Assembly (NCBI RefSeq): GCF_014654785.1
Contig: NZ_BNBD01000004.1
Span: 428,611-492,610 of the forward strand
From: Streptomyces mashuensis
GTDB lineage: Bacteria > Actinomycetota > Actinomycetes > Streptomycetales > Streptomycetaceae
Direction: 5' to 3'
DNA: 64,000 nucleotides
The notes under the pieces were generated by a model that worked only from the letters and a program-made list of their open reading frames with translations, was not told the origin of the DNA and did not search any database. This document shows, piece after piece, positions 9,837 to 20,412 of this stretch; position 1 is the stretch's first letter; every line of letters starts with the position of its first letter. Made by a program: the position numbers and the translations under genes.

Positions 9837-10154
9837 TCAGACCGCCGCGTGGAACGCGTCGTAGACCTTCTTCGGGATGCGGCCCCGGGGCGGCACCTCC
9901 ATGCCGTGCGAGCGTGCCCAGGCCCGTACCGCCGCCGGGTCCGGCGCCACGGCCGTGCGGCGGTACGCGCGGCCCGACCGGGACTGCTTGCGGCCGGCTT
10001 CCACGTAAGGCTCGAGGATGCCGCGCAGTTTCTTCGCATTGGCGGCGCTCAGGTCGATCTCGTACGTCTTGCCGTCGAGTCCGAAGATGAGGGTCTCCGC
10101 GGCTTCCCCGCCGTCGATGTCGTCGGAGAGTGTGACCACTACGCGCTGCGCCAC
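9837..10154 (-). CDS. lsrL: Lsr2-like nucleoid-associated protein
   Basis: This 105-residue protein has the Lsr2 plan. The N-terminal dimerisation part is VVTLSDDIDGGEAAETLIFG, followed by DGKTYEIDLS and AANAKKLRGILEPYV. A basic linker follows, then the DNA-binding helix pair AVRAWARSHGMEV with the AT-hook-like RGRIP motif. Such proteins coat AT-rich DNA and silence acquired genes. Streptomyces have a main Lsr2 and a paralogue called LsrL. The divergent position beside purS fits the paralogue, an identification made from memory. GTG at 10154 follows an AAAGGA site. Longer starts in this frame have no conserved residues. Confidence 0.85.
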   Translation of the reverse strand: MAQRVVVTLSDDIDGGEAAETLIFGLDGKTYEIDLSAANAKKLRGILEPYVEAGRKQSRSGRAYRRTAVAPDPAAVRAWARSHGMEVPPRGRIPKKVYDAFHAAV

Positions 10155-10481
10155 GGAAATCGGTCCTTTCGGCCGGCATCCCCGCGCTGACCTGCGGAGA
10201 TGCAAGAGGTGTAGTCGTTCTCGATCAATACATATTCATTTGTACAGCAAGGGGCTTTGCCAGGCGAGGCCCAGTTAATTCTCTTCCTGCCGCCGCCCGC
10301 AATCACGACGGTGCGGCCGTGCGGCATTTTTCCCGGAATTTTTCCCGGGGTCGCTCTCGCCCCGTTCCGGCCCCCGCCGGGAAACCCGGAGGATAAGCCC
10401 AGCATATCTATGCGCGTAGATTTTTTGGGACTGTACTCTGGCCGTACCGCTTCAGCTCACGCACCAACACCGGGAGTGCCA
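10155..10481. promoter_or_regulatory. AT-rich divergent control region, lsrL/purS
   Basis: This region is unusually AT-rich for the window. It contains TCAATACATATTCATTTGTA near 10226-10245. ATTTTTCCCGG occurs twice (10326-10336 and 10338-10348). An inverted repeat ATCTA-TGCGCG-TAGAT lies at 10406-10421. TACTCT at 10434-10439 could be the purS -10. AT-rich patches beside an Lsr2-type gene suggest self-silencing, which is inference. I see no gene here. Confidence 0.5.
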
Positions 10482-10727
10482 GTGGCACGCGTCGTAGTCG
10501 ACGTCATGCTCAAGCCGGAGATCCTCGACCCGCAGGGGCAGGCGGTGCAGCGCGCACTGCCACGCCTGGGCTTCGAGGGGATCGCCGACGTCCGTCAGGG
10601 CAAGCGATTCGAACTCGAGGTGGAGGGGCCCGTCGACGACGCCGCCCTCGCCCGCATCCACGAGATGGCCGAAACGTTTCTTGCCAACACCGTGATCGAA
10701 GACTTCACCGTGAGGGTCGACTCGTGA
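10482..10727 (+). CDS. purS: FGAM synthase subunit PurS
   Basis: PurS is the small dimeric bridging subunit of phosphoribosylformylglycinamidine synthase. It shuttles ammonia from PurQ to PurL. The 81-residue protein starts [20 protein letters not shown] and contains [17 protein letters not shown], both typical. GTG at 10482 follows a GGGAG site. Its stop overlaps the purQ start by four bases (GTGA), so the subunits are translationally coupled. Length is normal for the family. Confidence 0.93.
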   Translation: MARVVVDVMLKPEILDPQGQAVQRALPRLGFEGIADVRQGKRFELEVEGPVDDAALARIHEMAETFLANTVIEDFTVRVDS

Positions 10728-11401
10728 CTGCACGCGTAGGGGTCGTGACCTTCCCCGGCACGCTCGACGACCGCGACACGCAGCGCGCCGTCCGCATCGC
10801 CGGCCTGGAGCCCGTCCCCCTCTGGCACCGCGACAAGGACCTCAAGCAGGTCGACGCCGTGGTCCTGCCCGGCGGCTTCTCCTACGGCGACTACCTGCGC
10901 GCCGGCGCCATCTCCCGCTTCTCGCCGGTCATGGAGACCGTCGTCGAGCAGGCGAAGGCCGGCCTGCCGGTCCTCGGCATCTGCAACGGCTTCCAGGTGC
11001 TCACCGAGACCCACCTGCTGCCCGGCGCCATGCTGCGCAACAACCACCTGCACTTCGTCTGCCGCGACCAGAAGCTCCGCGTCGAGAACGCGGAGACCGC
11101 CTGGACGGCCGACTACGAGGCGGGCCAGGAGATCTCCGTCCCGCTGAAGAACATCGACGGCCGCTACGTGGCCGACGAGCGGACCCTGGACGAGCTGGAG
11201 GCCGAGGGCCGCGTCGCCTTCCGGTACCTCGACGGCAACCCCAACGGCTCGCTCCGCGACATCGCCGGCATCACCAACGCCGCCGGCAACGTCGTCGGCC
11301 TGATGCCGCACCCCGAGCACGCGGTCGAGCCCCTCGTCGGCACCGGCCGCACCGACGGGCTCGGATTCTTCACCTCGCTCCTCAAGAAGCTGGTCGCATG
11401 A
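10724..11401 (+). CDS. purQ: FGAM synthase subunit PurQ (glutaminase)
   Basis: This 225-residue class I glutamine amidotransferase releases ammonia from glutamine for the PurL reaction. The nucleophile Cys is in [16 protein letters not shown], and the catalytic His and Glu are in LMPHPEHA near residue 197. The GTG start overlaps the purS stop. At the other end the stop overlaps the ATG of a 31-codon open frame, ATGA at 11398-11401, giving an unbroken chain of coupled reading frames through to purL. Confidence 0.95.
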   Translation: MTARVGVVTFPGTLDDRDTQRAVRIAGLEPVPLWHRDKDLKQVDAVVLPGGFSYGDYLRAGAISRFSPVMETVVEQAKAGLPVLGICNGFQVLTETHLLPGAMLRNNHLHFVCRDQKLRVENAETAWTADYEAGQEISVPLKNIDGRYVADERTLDELEAEGRVAFRYLDGNPNGSLRDIAGITNAAGNVVGLMPHPEHAVEPLVGTGRTDGLGFFTSLLKKLVA

Positions 11402-11492
11402 GCGTCGCACGCGCGGCCACCCAGCCGCAGACGAGCACGAAAGCCGCACCTCTCGCCGCGCGGGCGGAGAAGCGAACGAGGAAGAGCGCCTG

Positions 11493-11493
<1 letters not shown>
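11398..11493 (+). CDS. Small ORF bridging purQ and purL (31 aa)
   Basis: ATG at 11398 overlaps the purQ stop (ATGA), and the TGA at 11491 overlaps the purL ATG (TGATG). The frame therefore fills the gap exactly. The predicted peptide begins [19 protein letters not shown] and ends EKRTRKSA. It is basic, lacks hydrophobic segments and matches no family I know. It contains the purL ribosome binding site (GAGGAAG). It may be a real peptide, or only a device to carry ribosomes from purQ to purL and keep subunit ratios fixed. Coding status is unproven. Confidence 0.5.
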
Positions 11494-13742
<2,249 letters not shown>

Positions 13743-13790
13743 TACGACAACCCGGCGGGACGTCCGTCCGACAGCCGGATACGTCAACTG

Positions 13791-13806
13791 GCCATATGCG
13801 TATGGC
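13791..13806. promoter_or_regulatory. Inverted repeat GCCATA-TGCG-TATGGC
   Basis: A perfect six-base inverted repeat between the purL stop and its terminator. It may be an operator for the next gene or part of mRNA 3' structure. Confidence 0.3.
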
Positions 13807-13814
13807 AAAAACAC

Positions 13815-13849
13815 GGGTGGGCCGACCCTACTGAGCGGTTGGCCCACCC
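13815..13849 (+). terminator. purL terminator
   Basis: GGGTGGGCC pairs with GGCCCACCC across a 17-base loop, downstream of purL and before the next start. Confidence 0.7.
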
Positions 13850-13879
13850 GGAAGCGTGGCCAACGATTAGGCTCGCGGC

Positions 13880-14716
13880 ATGCCTTCAGCACCGCGTCAA
13901 CCCCGTGTCCGCAGCTTCGACCCGGTCCGCACCCGCGCCGCCCTCGAAGGGCAGGTGCGTGCCGTGCGCGACCTGGTGGGAGTGGTGTGCGCGGAACCGG
14001 ACGCGGAGGCGCTGCTGGCGGCCCGTACGCGGCTGGGCGAGTGGACCGTGCGGGAGCTGATCGTCCATGTGGTCGGCGCCGTCGAGTGGTTGCCGCGGCT
14101 CCTCGAGGGCCCGCGGCCCGCGCCGCGGGCCCCGCGCGTCGGCCTGCTCGAGTACGTCGGCCGCATGGGCGAGCGTGCCGCGGAGGTGGCGGAGAAGACG
14201 TCGGCGAACGCGGCGGCGGTGGCCGCCGGAGGCCCGCAGGCCGTGCTGGAACGGTTCGATCTGGCCGTGGAACGGCTGGAATCGGCGCTGCGGCAGGCGG
14301 ATCCGGGCGACGTCGTGACGACGGTCCTCGGCCCCATGACGGTGGCCGACGTGCTGGTCACCCGCCTGGTGGAGACGGTGGTGCACGCCGACGACCTGGC
14401 GGAGGCCACGGGTACGGCCGTACGGCACGACCGGCAGGCCCTCGCGGCCGTCACACGCCTGCTCGCCGACGCCCTGGCCGCCAAGGCGCCGGGCGGCGCC
14501 GTGGAGGTGCGCATCCCGCCGTTCGCCGTGGTCCAGTGCGTGGCGGGGCCGCGGCACACCCGGGGCACGCCGCCGAACGTGGTGGAGGCCGACCCGGTGA
14601 CGTGGATCAGGCTGGCCACGGGCCGTGCGACGTGGCCGGCGGCCATGGCGGATCACGCCGTCACCGCGAGCGGCGAGCGCGCCGATCTTTCGGCGCAACT
14701 TCCTTTGTTCGCTTGA
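13880..14716 (+). CDS. Maleylpyruvate isomerase/DinB-fold protein with sterol-carrier domain
   Basis: This 278-residue protein has an N-terminal mycothiol-dependent maleylpyruvate isomerase-type helical bundle. The visible elements are TRLGEWTVRELIVHVVGAVEWL and LVETVVHADDLAEATG, which carry the His and Asp ligands of the DinB metal site. A C-terminal sterol-carrier-like segment follows (AVEVRIPPFAVVQCV...WIRLATGRATW). Relatives are often annotated as sterol carrier family proteins. Substrate is unknown; a mycothiol-linked thiol-transfer or detoxification role is possible. ATG at 13880 lacks a strong ribosome binding site. It lies between purL and purF but is separated from both by terminator or promoter. 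Confidence 0.7.
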   Translation: MPSAPRQPRVRSFDPVRTRAALEGQVRAVRDLVGVVCAEPDAEALLAARTRLGEWTVRELIVHVVGAVEWLPRLLEGPRPAPRAPRVGLLEYVGRMGERAAEVAEKTSANAAAVAAGGPQAVLERFDLAVERLESALRQADPGDVVTTVLGPMTVADVLVTRLVETVVHADDLAEATGTAVRHDRQALAAVTRLLADALAAKAPGGAVEVRIPPFAVVQCVAGPRHTRGTPPNVVEADPVTWIRLATGRATWPAAMADHAVTASGERADLSAQLPLFA

Positions 14717-14832
14717 GCGAAGAGCAGATGAAATCCAGCCACTTGCGGTCATTCCCTGTGCCCGAGGTGTGGCTGTGCGTGGTGTGAGGCAATACCGGCC
14801 GTCCCCGGTTCGGATGAACCTCGTCCCTGCCA

Positions 14833-14847
14833 TAGACTCGAGGTGTG
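14833..14847 (+). promoter_or_regulatory. purF -10 element directly before a possibly leaderless start
   Basis: TAGACT (14833-14838), a good Streptomyces -10 hexamer, ends seven bases before the GTG at 14845. That places +1 at or within two bases of the start codon. No -35 match is obvious and no normally spaced ribosome binding site exists. Confidence 0.5.
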
Positions 14848-16362
14848 CCTCGTGGTGATGGACGACTCAACCACGACCTGCTTCCCGGCGAAAAGGGCCC
14901 CCAGGACGCGTGTGGCGTCTTCGGTGTCTGGGCTCCGGGCGAAGAGGTCTCCAAACTCACTTATTTCGGGCTGTACGCGCTGCAGCACCGTGGACAGGAG
15001 TCCGCGGGCATCGCGGTGAGCAACGGCTCCCAGATCCTCGTTTTCAAGGACATGGGACTGGTGTCCCAGGTCTTCGACGAAACATCCCTCGGCTCCCTCA
15101 AGGGCCATATCGCGGTCGGACACGCCCGCTACTCCACCACCGGAGCCTCGGTGTGGGAGAACGCGCAGCCGACCTTCCGGGCGACGGCCAACGGCTCGAT
15201 CGCGCTGGGTCACAACGGCAACCTGGTCAACACCGCCGAGCTGGCGGAGATGGTCGCCGCGCTGCCCCGCGACAACGGCCGGGCCACCCAGGTGGCGGCG
15301 ACCAACGACACCGACCTGGTCACCGCCCTGCTGGCCGGCCAGACCGACGAGGACGGCAAGCCGCTGACCGTCGAGCAGGCCGCCGCCGCGGTCCTGCCGC
15401 GGGTCCGGGGCGCCTTCTCCCTGGTCTTCATGGACGAGCAGACGCTGTACGCCGCCCGTGACCCGCAGGGCATCCGCCCGCTGGTCCTGGGCCGCCTGGA
15501 GCGCGGCTGGGTGGTGGCCTCCGAGACGGCCGCCCTCGACATCGTGGGCGCGTCCTTCGTTCGCGAGATCGAGCCCGGCGAGCTGATCGCCATCGACGAG
15601 CAGGGCGTGCGGACCAGCCGCTTCGCCGAGGCCCGCCCCAAGGGCTGCATCTTCGAGTACGTGTACCTGGCCCGCCCCGACACCGACATCGCCGGGCGGA
15701 ACGTCTACCTCTCCCGCGTGGAGATGGGCCGCCGCCTGGCGGCCGAGGCGCCGGCCGACGCGGACCTGGTGATAGCGACCCCGGAGTCCGGCACGCCGGC
15801 CGCGGTCGGCTACGCCGAGGCCAGCGGCATCCCGTACGGCTCGGGCCTGGTCAAGAACAGCTACGTGGGCCGGACGTTCATCCAGCCCAGCCAGACCATC
15901 CGCCAGCTCGGCATCCGGCTCAAGCTGAACCCCCTCAAGGAGGTCATCCGCGGCAAGCGCCTGGTGGTCGTCGACGACTCGATCGTCCGCGGCAACACCC
16001 AGCGCGCCCTGGTGCGGATGCTGCGCGAGGCCGGGGCGGCCGAGGTGCACGTGCGCATCTCCTCGCCGCCGATCAAGTGGCCCTGCTTCTTCGGCATCGA
16101 CTTCGCCACCCGTGCGGAGCTGATCGCCAACGGCATGAGCGTCGAGGAGATCGGCCGGTCGCTCGGCGCGGACTCCCTGGCGTACATCTCCCTCGACGGG
16201 ATGATCGAGGCGACCACGATCGCCAAGCCCAACCTGTGCCGGGCCTGCTTCGACGGCGAGTACCCCATCGAGCTGCCCGACCCCGAGCTGCTGGGCAAGC
16301 ACCTGCTGGAGAGCGAGCTGGCCGGCGGCCCCGACGCCGCCGACGCCCTGCGCCGCCCGTAG
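14845..16362 (+). CDS. purF: Amidophosphoribosyltransferase
   Basis: PurF makes phosphoribosylamine from PRPP and glutamine, the committed and feedback-controlled step of purine synthesis. The 505-residue proenzyme has a 22-residue propeptide before Cys23 in DACGVFGVW, the Ntn nucleophile after cleavage. It then has GLYALQHRGQESAGI, GHARYSTTG and HNGNLVN in the glutaminase domain. The PRPP loop is LVVVDDSIVRGNTQ near residue 375. Cys residues in KWPCFFGID and KPNLCRACFDGEYP fit the Fe-S cluster of the Bacillus-type enzyme. GTG at 14845 starts the conserved MPRGDGRLNHDLLPGE. The mRNA may be leaderless. Confidence 0.95.
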   Translation: MPRGDGRLNHDLLPGEKGPQDACGVFGVWAPGEEVSKLTYFGLYALQHRGQESAGIAVSNGSQILVFKDMGLVSQVFDETSLGSLKGHIAVGHARYSTTGASVWENAQPTFRATANGSIALGHNGNLVNTAELAEMVAALPRDNGRATQVAATNDTDLVTALLAGQTDEDGKPLTVEQAAAAVLPRVRGAFSLVFMDEQTLYAARDPQGIRPLVLGRLERGWVVASETAALDIVGASFVREIEPGELIAIDEQGVRTSRFAEARPKGCIFEYVYLARPDTDIAGRNVYLSRVEMGRRLAAEAPADADLVIATPESGTPAAVGYAEASGIPYGSGLVKNSYVGRTFIQPSQTIRQLGIRLKLNPLKEVIRGKRLVVVDDSIVRGNTQRALVRMLREAGAAEVHVRISSPPIKWPCFFGIDFATRAELIANGMSVEEIGRSLGADSLAYISLDGMIEATTIAKPNLCRACFDGEYPIELPDPELLGKHLLESELAGGPDAADALRRP

Positions 16363-16406
16363 GACCCCCGCAACACCCCCGCAGTACGACACGAAAGTTC
16401 TGAAGC

Positions 16407-17486
16407 ATGTCTCAGACCACCGGTGCCAGTGCGTCGGCGTCCTACAAATCGGCCGGCGTGGACATCGAGGCCGGTGACCACGCCGTCGAGCTGATGAAGC
16501 AGTGGGTGAAGAAGGCCACCCGCCCCGAGGTCGTCGGCGGCCTCGGCGGCTTCGCCGGCCTCTTCGACGCCTCTGCCCTCAAGCGCTACGAGCGTCCCCT
16601 GCTCGCCTCGGCCACCGACGGCGTCGGCACCAAGGTCGACATCGCGCGCCGCATGGGCGTCTACGACACCATCGGGCACGACCTGGTGGCCATGGTCATG
16701 GACGACATCGTCGTCTGCGGTGCCGAGCCGCTGTTCATGACCGACTACATCTGCGTCGGCAAGCTCCACCCCGAGCGGGTGGCGGCGGTCGTCAAGGGCA
16801 TCGCCGAGGGCTGTGTCCTGGCCGGCTGCGCGCTGGTCGGCGGCGAGACCGCCGAGCACCCCGGCCTGCTGGGCCCCGACGAGTTCGACGTCGCGGGTGC
16901 CGGCACGGGCGTGGTCGAGGCCGACGCGGTGCTGGGCGCCGACCGGATGCGGGCGGGTGACGTCGTCATCGCGATGGCGTCGTCGGGACTTCACTCGAAC
17001 GGGTACTCACTCGTCCGCCACGTCCTCTTCGACCGGGCCGGCTGGGCTCTGGACCGCGAGGTCCCCGAGCTGGGCCGGACCCTCGGCGAGGAGCTGCTGG
17101 AGCCCACGAAGATCTACTCGCTGGACTGCCTGGCGCTGCTGCGCACGGCCGAGGTGCACGCGTTCTCGCACATCACCGGCGGCGGCCTGGCCAACAACCT
17201 GGCCCGGGTGGTCCCGGACGGCCTGCACGCCACGGTGGACCGCTCCACCTGGGCGCCGGGCGCGATCTTCGACCTGGTCGGCTCGCTGGGCGGCGTGGTC
17301 CGGCCCGAGCTGGAGAAGACGCTCAACATGGGCGTCGGCATGATGGCCGTGGTGCCGCAGCAGTCGGTGGACGTCGCCCTGTCGGTCCTGGCGGACCGCG
17401 GCGTGGACGCGTGGGTGTGCGGCGAGGTGCGGGAGCGCGGCGAGGCGACGGAAGCCGTCACCCTCGAGGGTGACTACGCGGTGTGA
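16407..17486 (+). CDS. purM: Phosphoribosylformylglycinamidine cyclo-ligase (AIR synthase)
   Basis: PurM closes the imidazole ring of FGAM with ATP, the step after PurLQS. The 359-residue protein carries YKSAGVDIEAGDHAVELMK, GGFAGLFD, LASATDGVGTKVDIA, DDIVVCGAEPLFMTDY, GGETAEHPG and SHITGGGLANNLARV, all standard blocks. ATG at 16407 has a weak GAAAG ribosome binding site. It lies 44 bases after purF without an intervening terminator, so the two are probably co-transcribed. A long hairpin ends the unit. Confidence 0.96.
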   Translation: MSQTTGASASASYKSAGVDIEAGDHAVELMKQWVKKATRPEVVGGLGGFAGLFDASALKRYERPLLASATDGVGTKVDIARRMGVYDTIGHDLVAMVMDDIVVCGAEPLFMTDYICVGKLHPERVAAVVKGIAEGCVLAGCALVGGETAEHPGLLGPDEFDVAGAGTGVVEADAVLGADRMRAGDVVIAMASSGLHSNGYSLVRHVLFDRAGWALDREVPELGRTLGEELLEPTKIYSLDCLALLRTAEVHAFSHITGGGLANNLARVVPDGLHATVDRSTWAPGAIFDLVGSLGGVVRPELEKTLNMGVGMMAVVPQQSVDVALSVLADRGVDAWVCGEVRERGEATEAVTLEGDYAV

Positions 17487-17492
17487 GCCCTC

Positions 17493-17548
17493 GGGCCGTG
17501 TGTGGGCGGTCGTGCCGCAGGGGCGGCACGGGCGGGCACACACGGCCC
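17493..17548 (+). terminator. purM terminator, long double hairpin
   Basis: GGGCCGTGTGTG pairs with CACACACGGCCC, enclosing an inner stem GTGCCGC/GCGGCAC. It begins six bases after the purM stop. Confidence 0.75.
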
Positions 17549-17621
17549 GCAGTCGAACGACGGCCCGCACCGGGGTACCGGAAGACGCGAAGGCACAGCG
17601 CCCAGCGTCACGGCAGCACAA

Positions 17622-17654
17622 GACCCGGTCCTGGCAGAGGCCCTGGACCGGGTC
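17622..17654 (-). terminator. Terminator of the DUF3073 gene
   Basis: GACCCGGTCC/GGACCGGGTC, a ten-pair hairpin just beyond the stop of the minus-strand gene at 17676. Confidence 0.7.
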
Positions 17655-17675
17655 CGTGGTCGGGTTCAGCCGAGG

Positions 17676-17924
17676 TCAGGCGCGGCGACGCTGGCGGGAC
17701 GTGTCGTACTCGTCCTCGTCGTCGTCGTCCTTGTTGTACAGCTCGGCGTACCGCGCGTACGGGTCGTCGTCCTCGTCATCCTCGAACGGTTCGCCGTTCG
17801 GCGGCTGCTGGCTCGGCGATGCGCCAAGCTCCTCGGCCAGACGTGCGAGGTCGGTCCCGCCGCTGTTGTACTTCAGCTGGCGGGCGACCTTTGTCTGCTT
17901 GGCCTTGGCCCGGCCGCGCCCCAT
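17676..17924 (-). CDS. DUF3073 family protein
   Basis: This 82-residue hydrophilic protein starts MGRGRAKAKQTKVARQLKY, the signature of DUF3073, a family found next to purM in actinobacteria. The second half is strongly acidic (EDDEDDDPYARYAELYNKDD) and the very end is basic. No enzyme motif is present. The charge pattern suggests binding of nucleic acid or ribosome, but that is inference. ATG at 17924 follows AGGGGG eight bases upstream. It is transcribed convergently with purM and both have their own terminators. Confidence 0.85.
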   Translation of the reverse strand: MGRGRAKAKQTKVARQLKYNSGGTDLARLAEELGASPSQQPPNGEPFEDDEDDDPYARYAELYNKDDDDEDEYDTSRQRRRA

Positions 17925-18233
17925 GGCTCGACCCCCTCATTGACGGGGCTCGACGGCCCCAGAGTCTTGACACGCGTTCACGATCATGAGTCAGAGCGGA
18001 TCCGCGGTTGGGGATCCGGCCTGTAGGGCTTCAACGGTACCTGCTTCTGTGGCCATACGGTACGTCGCCCGCATGACGTGCCACGGAGCACAACCGGCGA
18101 GAGGCCCCGTCCCCGCTGGTCAGCTGTGATTTTAACGTGTTACGAGCGCCGACCCGCCGAGGGGTGGTGAGGGTTCTCTCATTCACCACCCCTCGTGGCC
18201 CGTCTGTGGGATCCGCTGCGCAGCGACCCCTCA
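17925..18233. other. Intergenic region between DUF3073 and the dehydrogenase 3' end
   Basis: About 310 bases without a supported gene. It should hold the minus-strand DUF3073 promoter; no clear -35/-10 pair is seen. The hairpin at 18159-18194 is the main structure. Confidence 0.5.
18159..18194. terminator. Twelve-pair hairpin beyond the valine dehydrogenase gene
   Basis: GAGGGGTGGTGA pairs perfectly with TCACCACCCCTC across a 12-base loop. It is the second hairpin in line after the dehydrogenase stop. The element CCGAGGGGTGGTG in its left arm recurs upstream of the same gene at 19427-19439. Confidence 0.5.
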
Positions 18234-18265
18234 CCCGAACGGCGGACGGACGGTAGCCGTTCGGG
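18234..18265 (-). terminator. Valine dehydrogenase terminator
   Basis: CCCGAACGGC/GCCGTTCGGG, a ten-pair hairpin six bases beyond the stop codon of the minus-strand gene. Confidence 0.75.
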
Positions 18266-18270
18266 TGCCG

Positions 18271-19392
18271 TCAGCGGGTGCCGGCCGCGGCGCGGGCCTC
18301 GGCCATCCGCTGTTCGGCCAGGCGGTCGGCCGCGACCGCCGGAGGCACGCCGTCCGATTGCGCGCGATCGAAAATGGCCAATGTCGTGTCGTAGATCTTG
18401 GCTGCTTTCGCCTTCGCCCGGTCGAAATCGAAGCCGTGCAGCTCGTCGGCGACCTGGATCACGCCACCGGCGTTCACCACGTAGTCCGGCGCGTAGAGCA
18501 CGCCGCGGTCGGCCAGGTCCTTCTCGACGCCGGGGTGGGCGAGCTGGTTGTTGGCCGCGCCGCAGACCACCGTGGCCGTCAGGGCCGCCACGGTGGCGTC
18601 GTCCAGCGCGCCGCCGAGCGCGCACGGGGCGTAGACGTCCAGCGGGGTACGGACCAGGGCGGCCGCGTCGGCGACCGCGGTGACCTGCGGGTGCCGGCCG
18701 GTGACCCGGGCGACGGCGTCGGCCCGTACGTCCGTGACCACGACCTCCGCGCCGTCCTCGACCAGGTGGTCCACCAGGTGGTGGCCGACCTTGCCGACGC
18801 CGGCCACGCCGACCCGGCGGCCGCGCAGCGTCGGCTCGCCCCACTTCTTCTGCGCGGCGGCCCGCATGCCCTGGAAGACGCCGAAGGCGGTCAGCACCGA
18901 CGAGTCGCCGGCGCCGCCCTGCTCGGGGGAGCGGCCGGTGGTCCAGCGGCACTCACGGGCGACCACGTCCATGTCCTGGACGTACGTGCCGACGTCGCAG
19001 GCGGTGACGTAACGACCGCCGAGCGAGGCCACGAATCGGCCATATACGAGCAGCAGTTGTTCGGTCTTGATCGTCTCGGGGTCCCCTATGATCACGGCCT
19101 TACCGCCGCCGTGGTCGAGCCCGGCCAGGGCGTTCTTGTACGACATGCCGCGCGACAGGTTGAGCGCGTCGAGCACGGCCTCCTCCTCGGAGGCGTACGG
19201 GTAGAAGCGGGTGCCGCCGAGGGCGGGGCCCAGCGCCGTGGAATGGAGGGCGATGACGGCCTTCAGGCCGCTCTCGCGGTCCTGGCAGAGCACGACCTGT
19301 TCGTGGCCGCCGAGCTCGGACCGGAAGAGGGTGTGCAGCACGCCGCCGCCGGCGCCGATGCCGGTGGGGGCGGAGGGACGTACGTCGGTCAC
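18271..19392 (-). CDS. vdh: Valine (branched-chain amino acid) dehydrogenase
   Basis: This enzyme oxidatively deaminates valine, leucine and isoleucine with NAD, feeding acyl-CoA precursors for fatty acids and polyketides. The 373-residue protein has [35 protein letters not shown], and the catalytic Lys in [17 protein letters not shown]. The Rossmann motif is [17 protein letters not shown] near residue 185, followed by CALGGALDD and [13 protein letters not shown] at 19392 is preferred because GGGAG lies eight bases upstream and the product then begins MTDV, as in relatives I recall. An ATG 15 bases upstream has no such site. It is divergent from the hypothetical gene at 19576. Confidence 0.9.
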   Translation of the reverse strand: MTDVRPSAPTGIGAGGGVLHTLFRSELGGHEQVVLCQDRESGLKAVIALHSTALGPALGGTRFYPYASEEEAVLDALNLSRGMSYKNALAGLDHGGGKAVIIGDPETIKTEQLLLVYGRFVASLGGRYVTACDVGTYVQDMDVVARECRWTTGRSPEQGGAGDSSVLTAFGVFQGMRAAAQKKWGEPTLRGRRVGVAGVGKVGHHLVDHLVEDGAEVVVTDVRADAVARVTGRHPQVTAVADAAALVRTPLDVYAPCALGGALDDATVAALTATVVCGAANNQLAHPGVEKDLADRGVLYAPDYVVNAGGVIQVADELHGFDFDRAKAKAAKIYDTTLAIFDRAQSDGVPPAVAADRLAEQRMAEARAAAGTR

Positions 19393-19575
19393 GGTGGTGA
19401 CTCCCATATGTCGCGGAGGTCGCCCTCCGAGGGGTGGTGGAGGGCCGGTTGGCATGAGGGTAGGGCCTGCAGGCCCGGCCGGTTCTCCGCGTGCCGAGGA
19501 TCACTCTCCCGTGCGTCCCCGGCATGGGACGATTCGGTCGGTATGGGAGCTGTCCTGCGGCGTGAGGGAGCGAGC

Positions 19576-20412
19576 GTGGGCGTGGCGTCGTCGGTGAACG
19601 TTCCGTACGCGGCGTATCTGCGGGTGTACGAGCCCCTGGGGGCGTTCCCGGAGCCGGAGCGGGGTCACTGGGCCCGGTACGCCCGGCGGGCCGTCCTGCC
19701 GGGCGCCCAGGACGAACTGCGCCGGTCGCTGGCGGACTTGCTGCCGACGCCGCCGGTCGCGGTGCCGGTGCACGAGAGCGCGGACGCGTTCGTGGCGGTC
19801 GTGGACGGCGTGGTGTGCGTCTGTCCGTGGCGGACCCGGCTGCGCGGCTGGCTGGCGCTGCAGGAGCTGGCGGAGCGGTTCCCGGCGCCGGTCCTCGACG
19901 CGGTGCTGCCGCCCGTCGTGCGGCGCCAGGCGGTCGCCGACTACGAGCGCTGGCTGGAGCGGAACCCCGACGCCCGGCCGTGGATCAGGACGGCCACCTG
20001 GCAGGTGCCGCTGCGCTGGTTCGTCCTCTTCGCCGACGAGGAGCGGGAGTACGGCAAGGGCGCCGACGGGCCGCGGCTGCGCTACCGCACGCCCATGGTC
20101 CAGGCGCGGCGCCGGGTGGCCCGCGGGCTGCGTACGCTGCGGGACTCCCTGGAGGAGGGGCCGCTGATCGACGGGCTGGTGGAGGTGGGGCGGTGGCTGG
20201 AAGAGTTCCATCCGCGCTCCCTGGTGGAGCTGGACTACGGGGGACTTGTGCATATGGTTCCCGAAGCACAGCTCGCCGAGGACCGTTCCGCCGCCGACAC
20301 GGCGGAGGGGCTCGCGGCGCTGCGGGCGGGTGACGGCGTGCGGGCCGGTGAGGCGTACGAGCGGCTGACGGAGCGTTGGCGGGCGGTCCGGGACCGCCAG
20401 TTCGCCAACTGA
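19576..20412 (+). CDS. Conserved hypothetical protein, bldC neighbour
   Basis: I do not recognise a family for this 278-residue protein. It is soluble, rich in Arg, Glu and Trp, and has no signal peptide or membrane segment. Recurrent features are AYLRVYEPLGAF near the N-terminus, DGVVCVCPWRTRLRGWLALQ near residue 80 and ATWQVPLRWFVLFADEEREY near residue 135. The C-terminal helix has LAALRAGDGVRAGEAYERL. GTG at 19576 is chosen because GAGGGAG lies five bases upstream. ATG at 19543 is in frame but has no ribosome binding site. It sits between the dehydrogenase and bldC, an order conserved in Streptomyces as I recall. Confidence 0.65.
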   Translation: MGVASSVNVPYAAYLRVYEPLGAFPEPERGHWARYARRAVLPGAQDELRRSLADLLPTPPVAVPVHESADAFVAVVDGVVCVCPWRTRLRGWLALQELAERFPAPVLDAVLPPVVRRQAVADYERWLERNPDARPWIRTATWQVPLRWFVLFADEEREYGKGADGPRLRYRTPMVQARRRVARGLRTLRDSLEEGPLIDGLVEVGRWLEEFHPRSLVELDYGGLVHMVPEAQLAEDRSAADTAEGLAALRAGDGVRAGEAYERLTERWRAVRDRQFAN

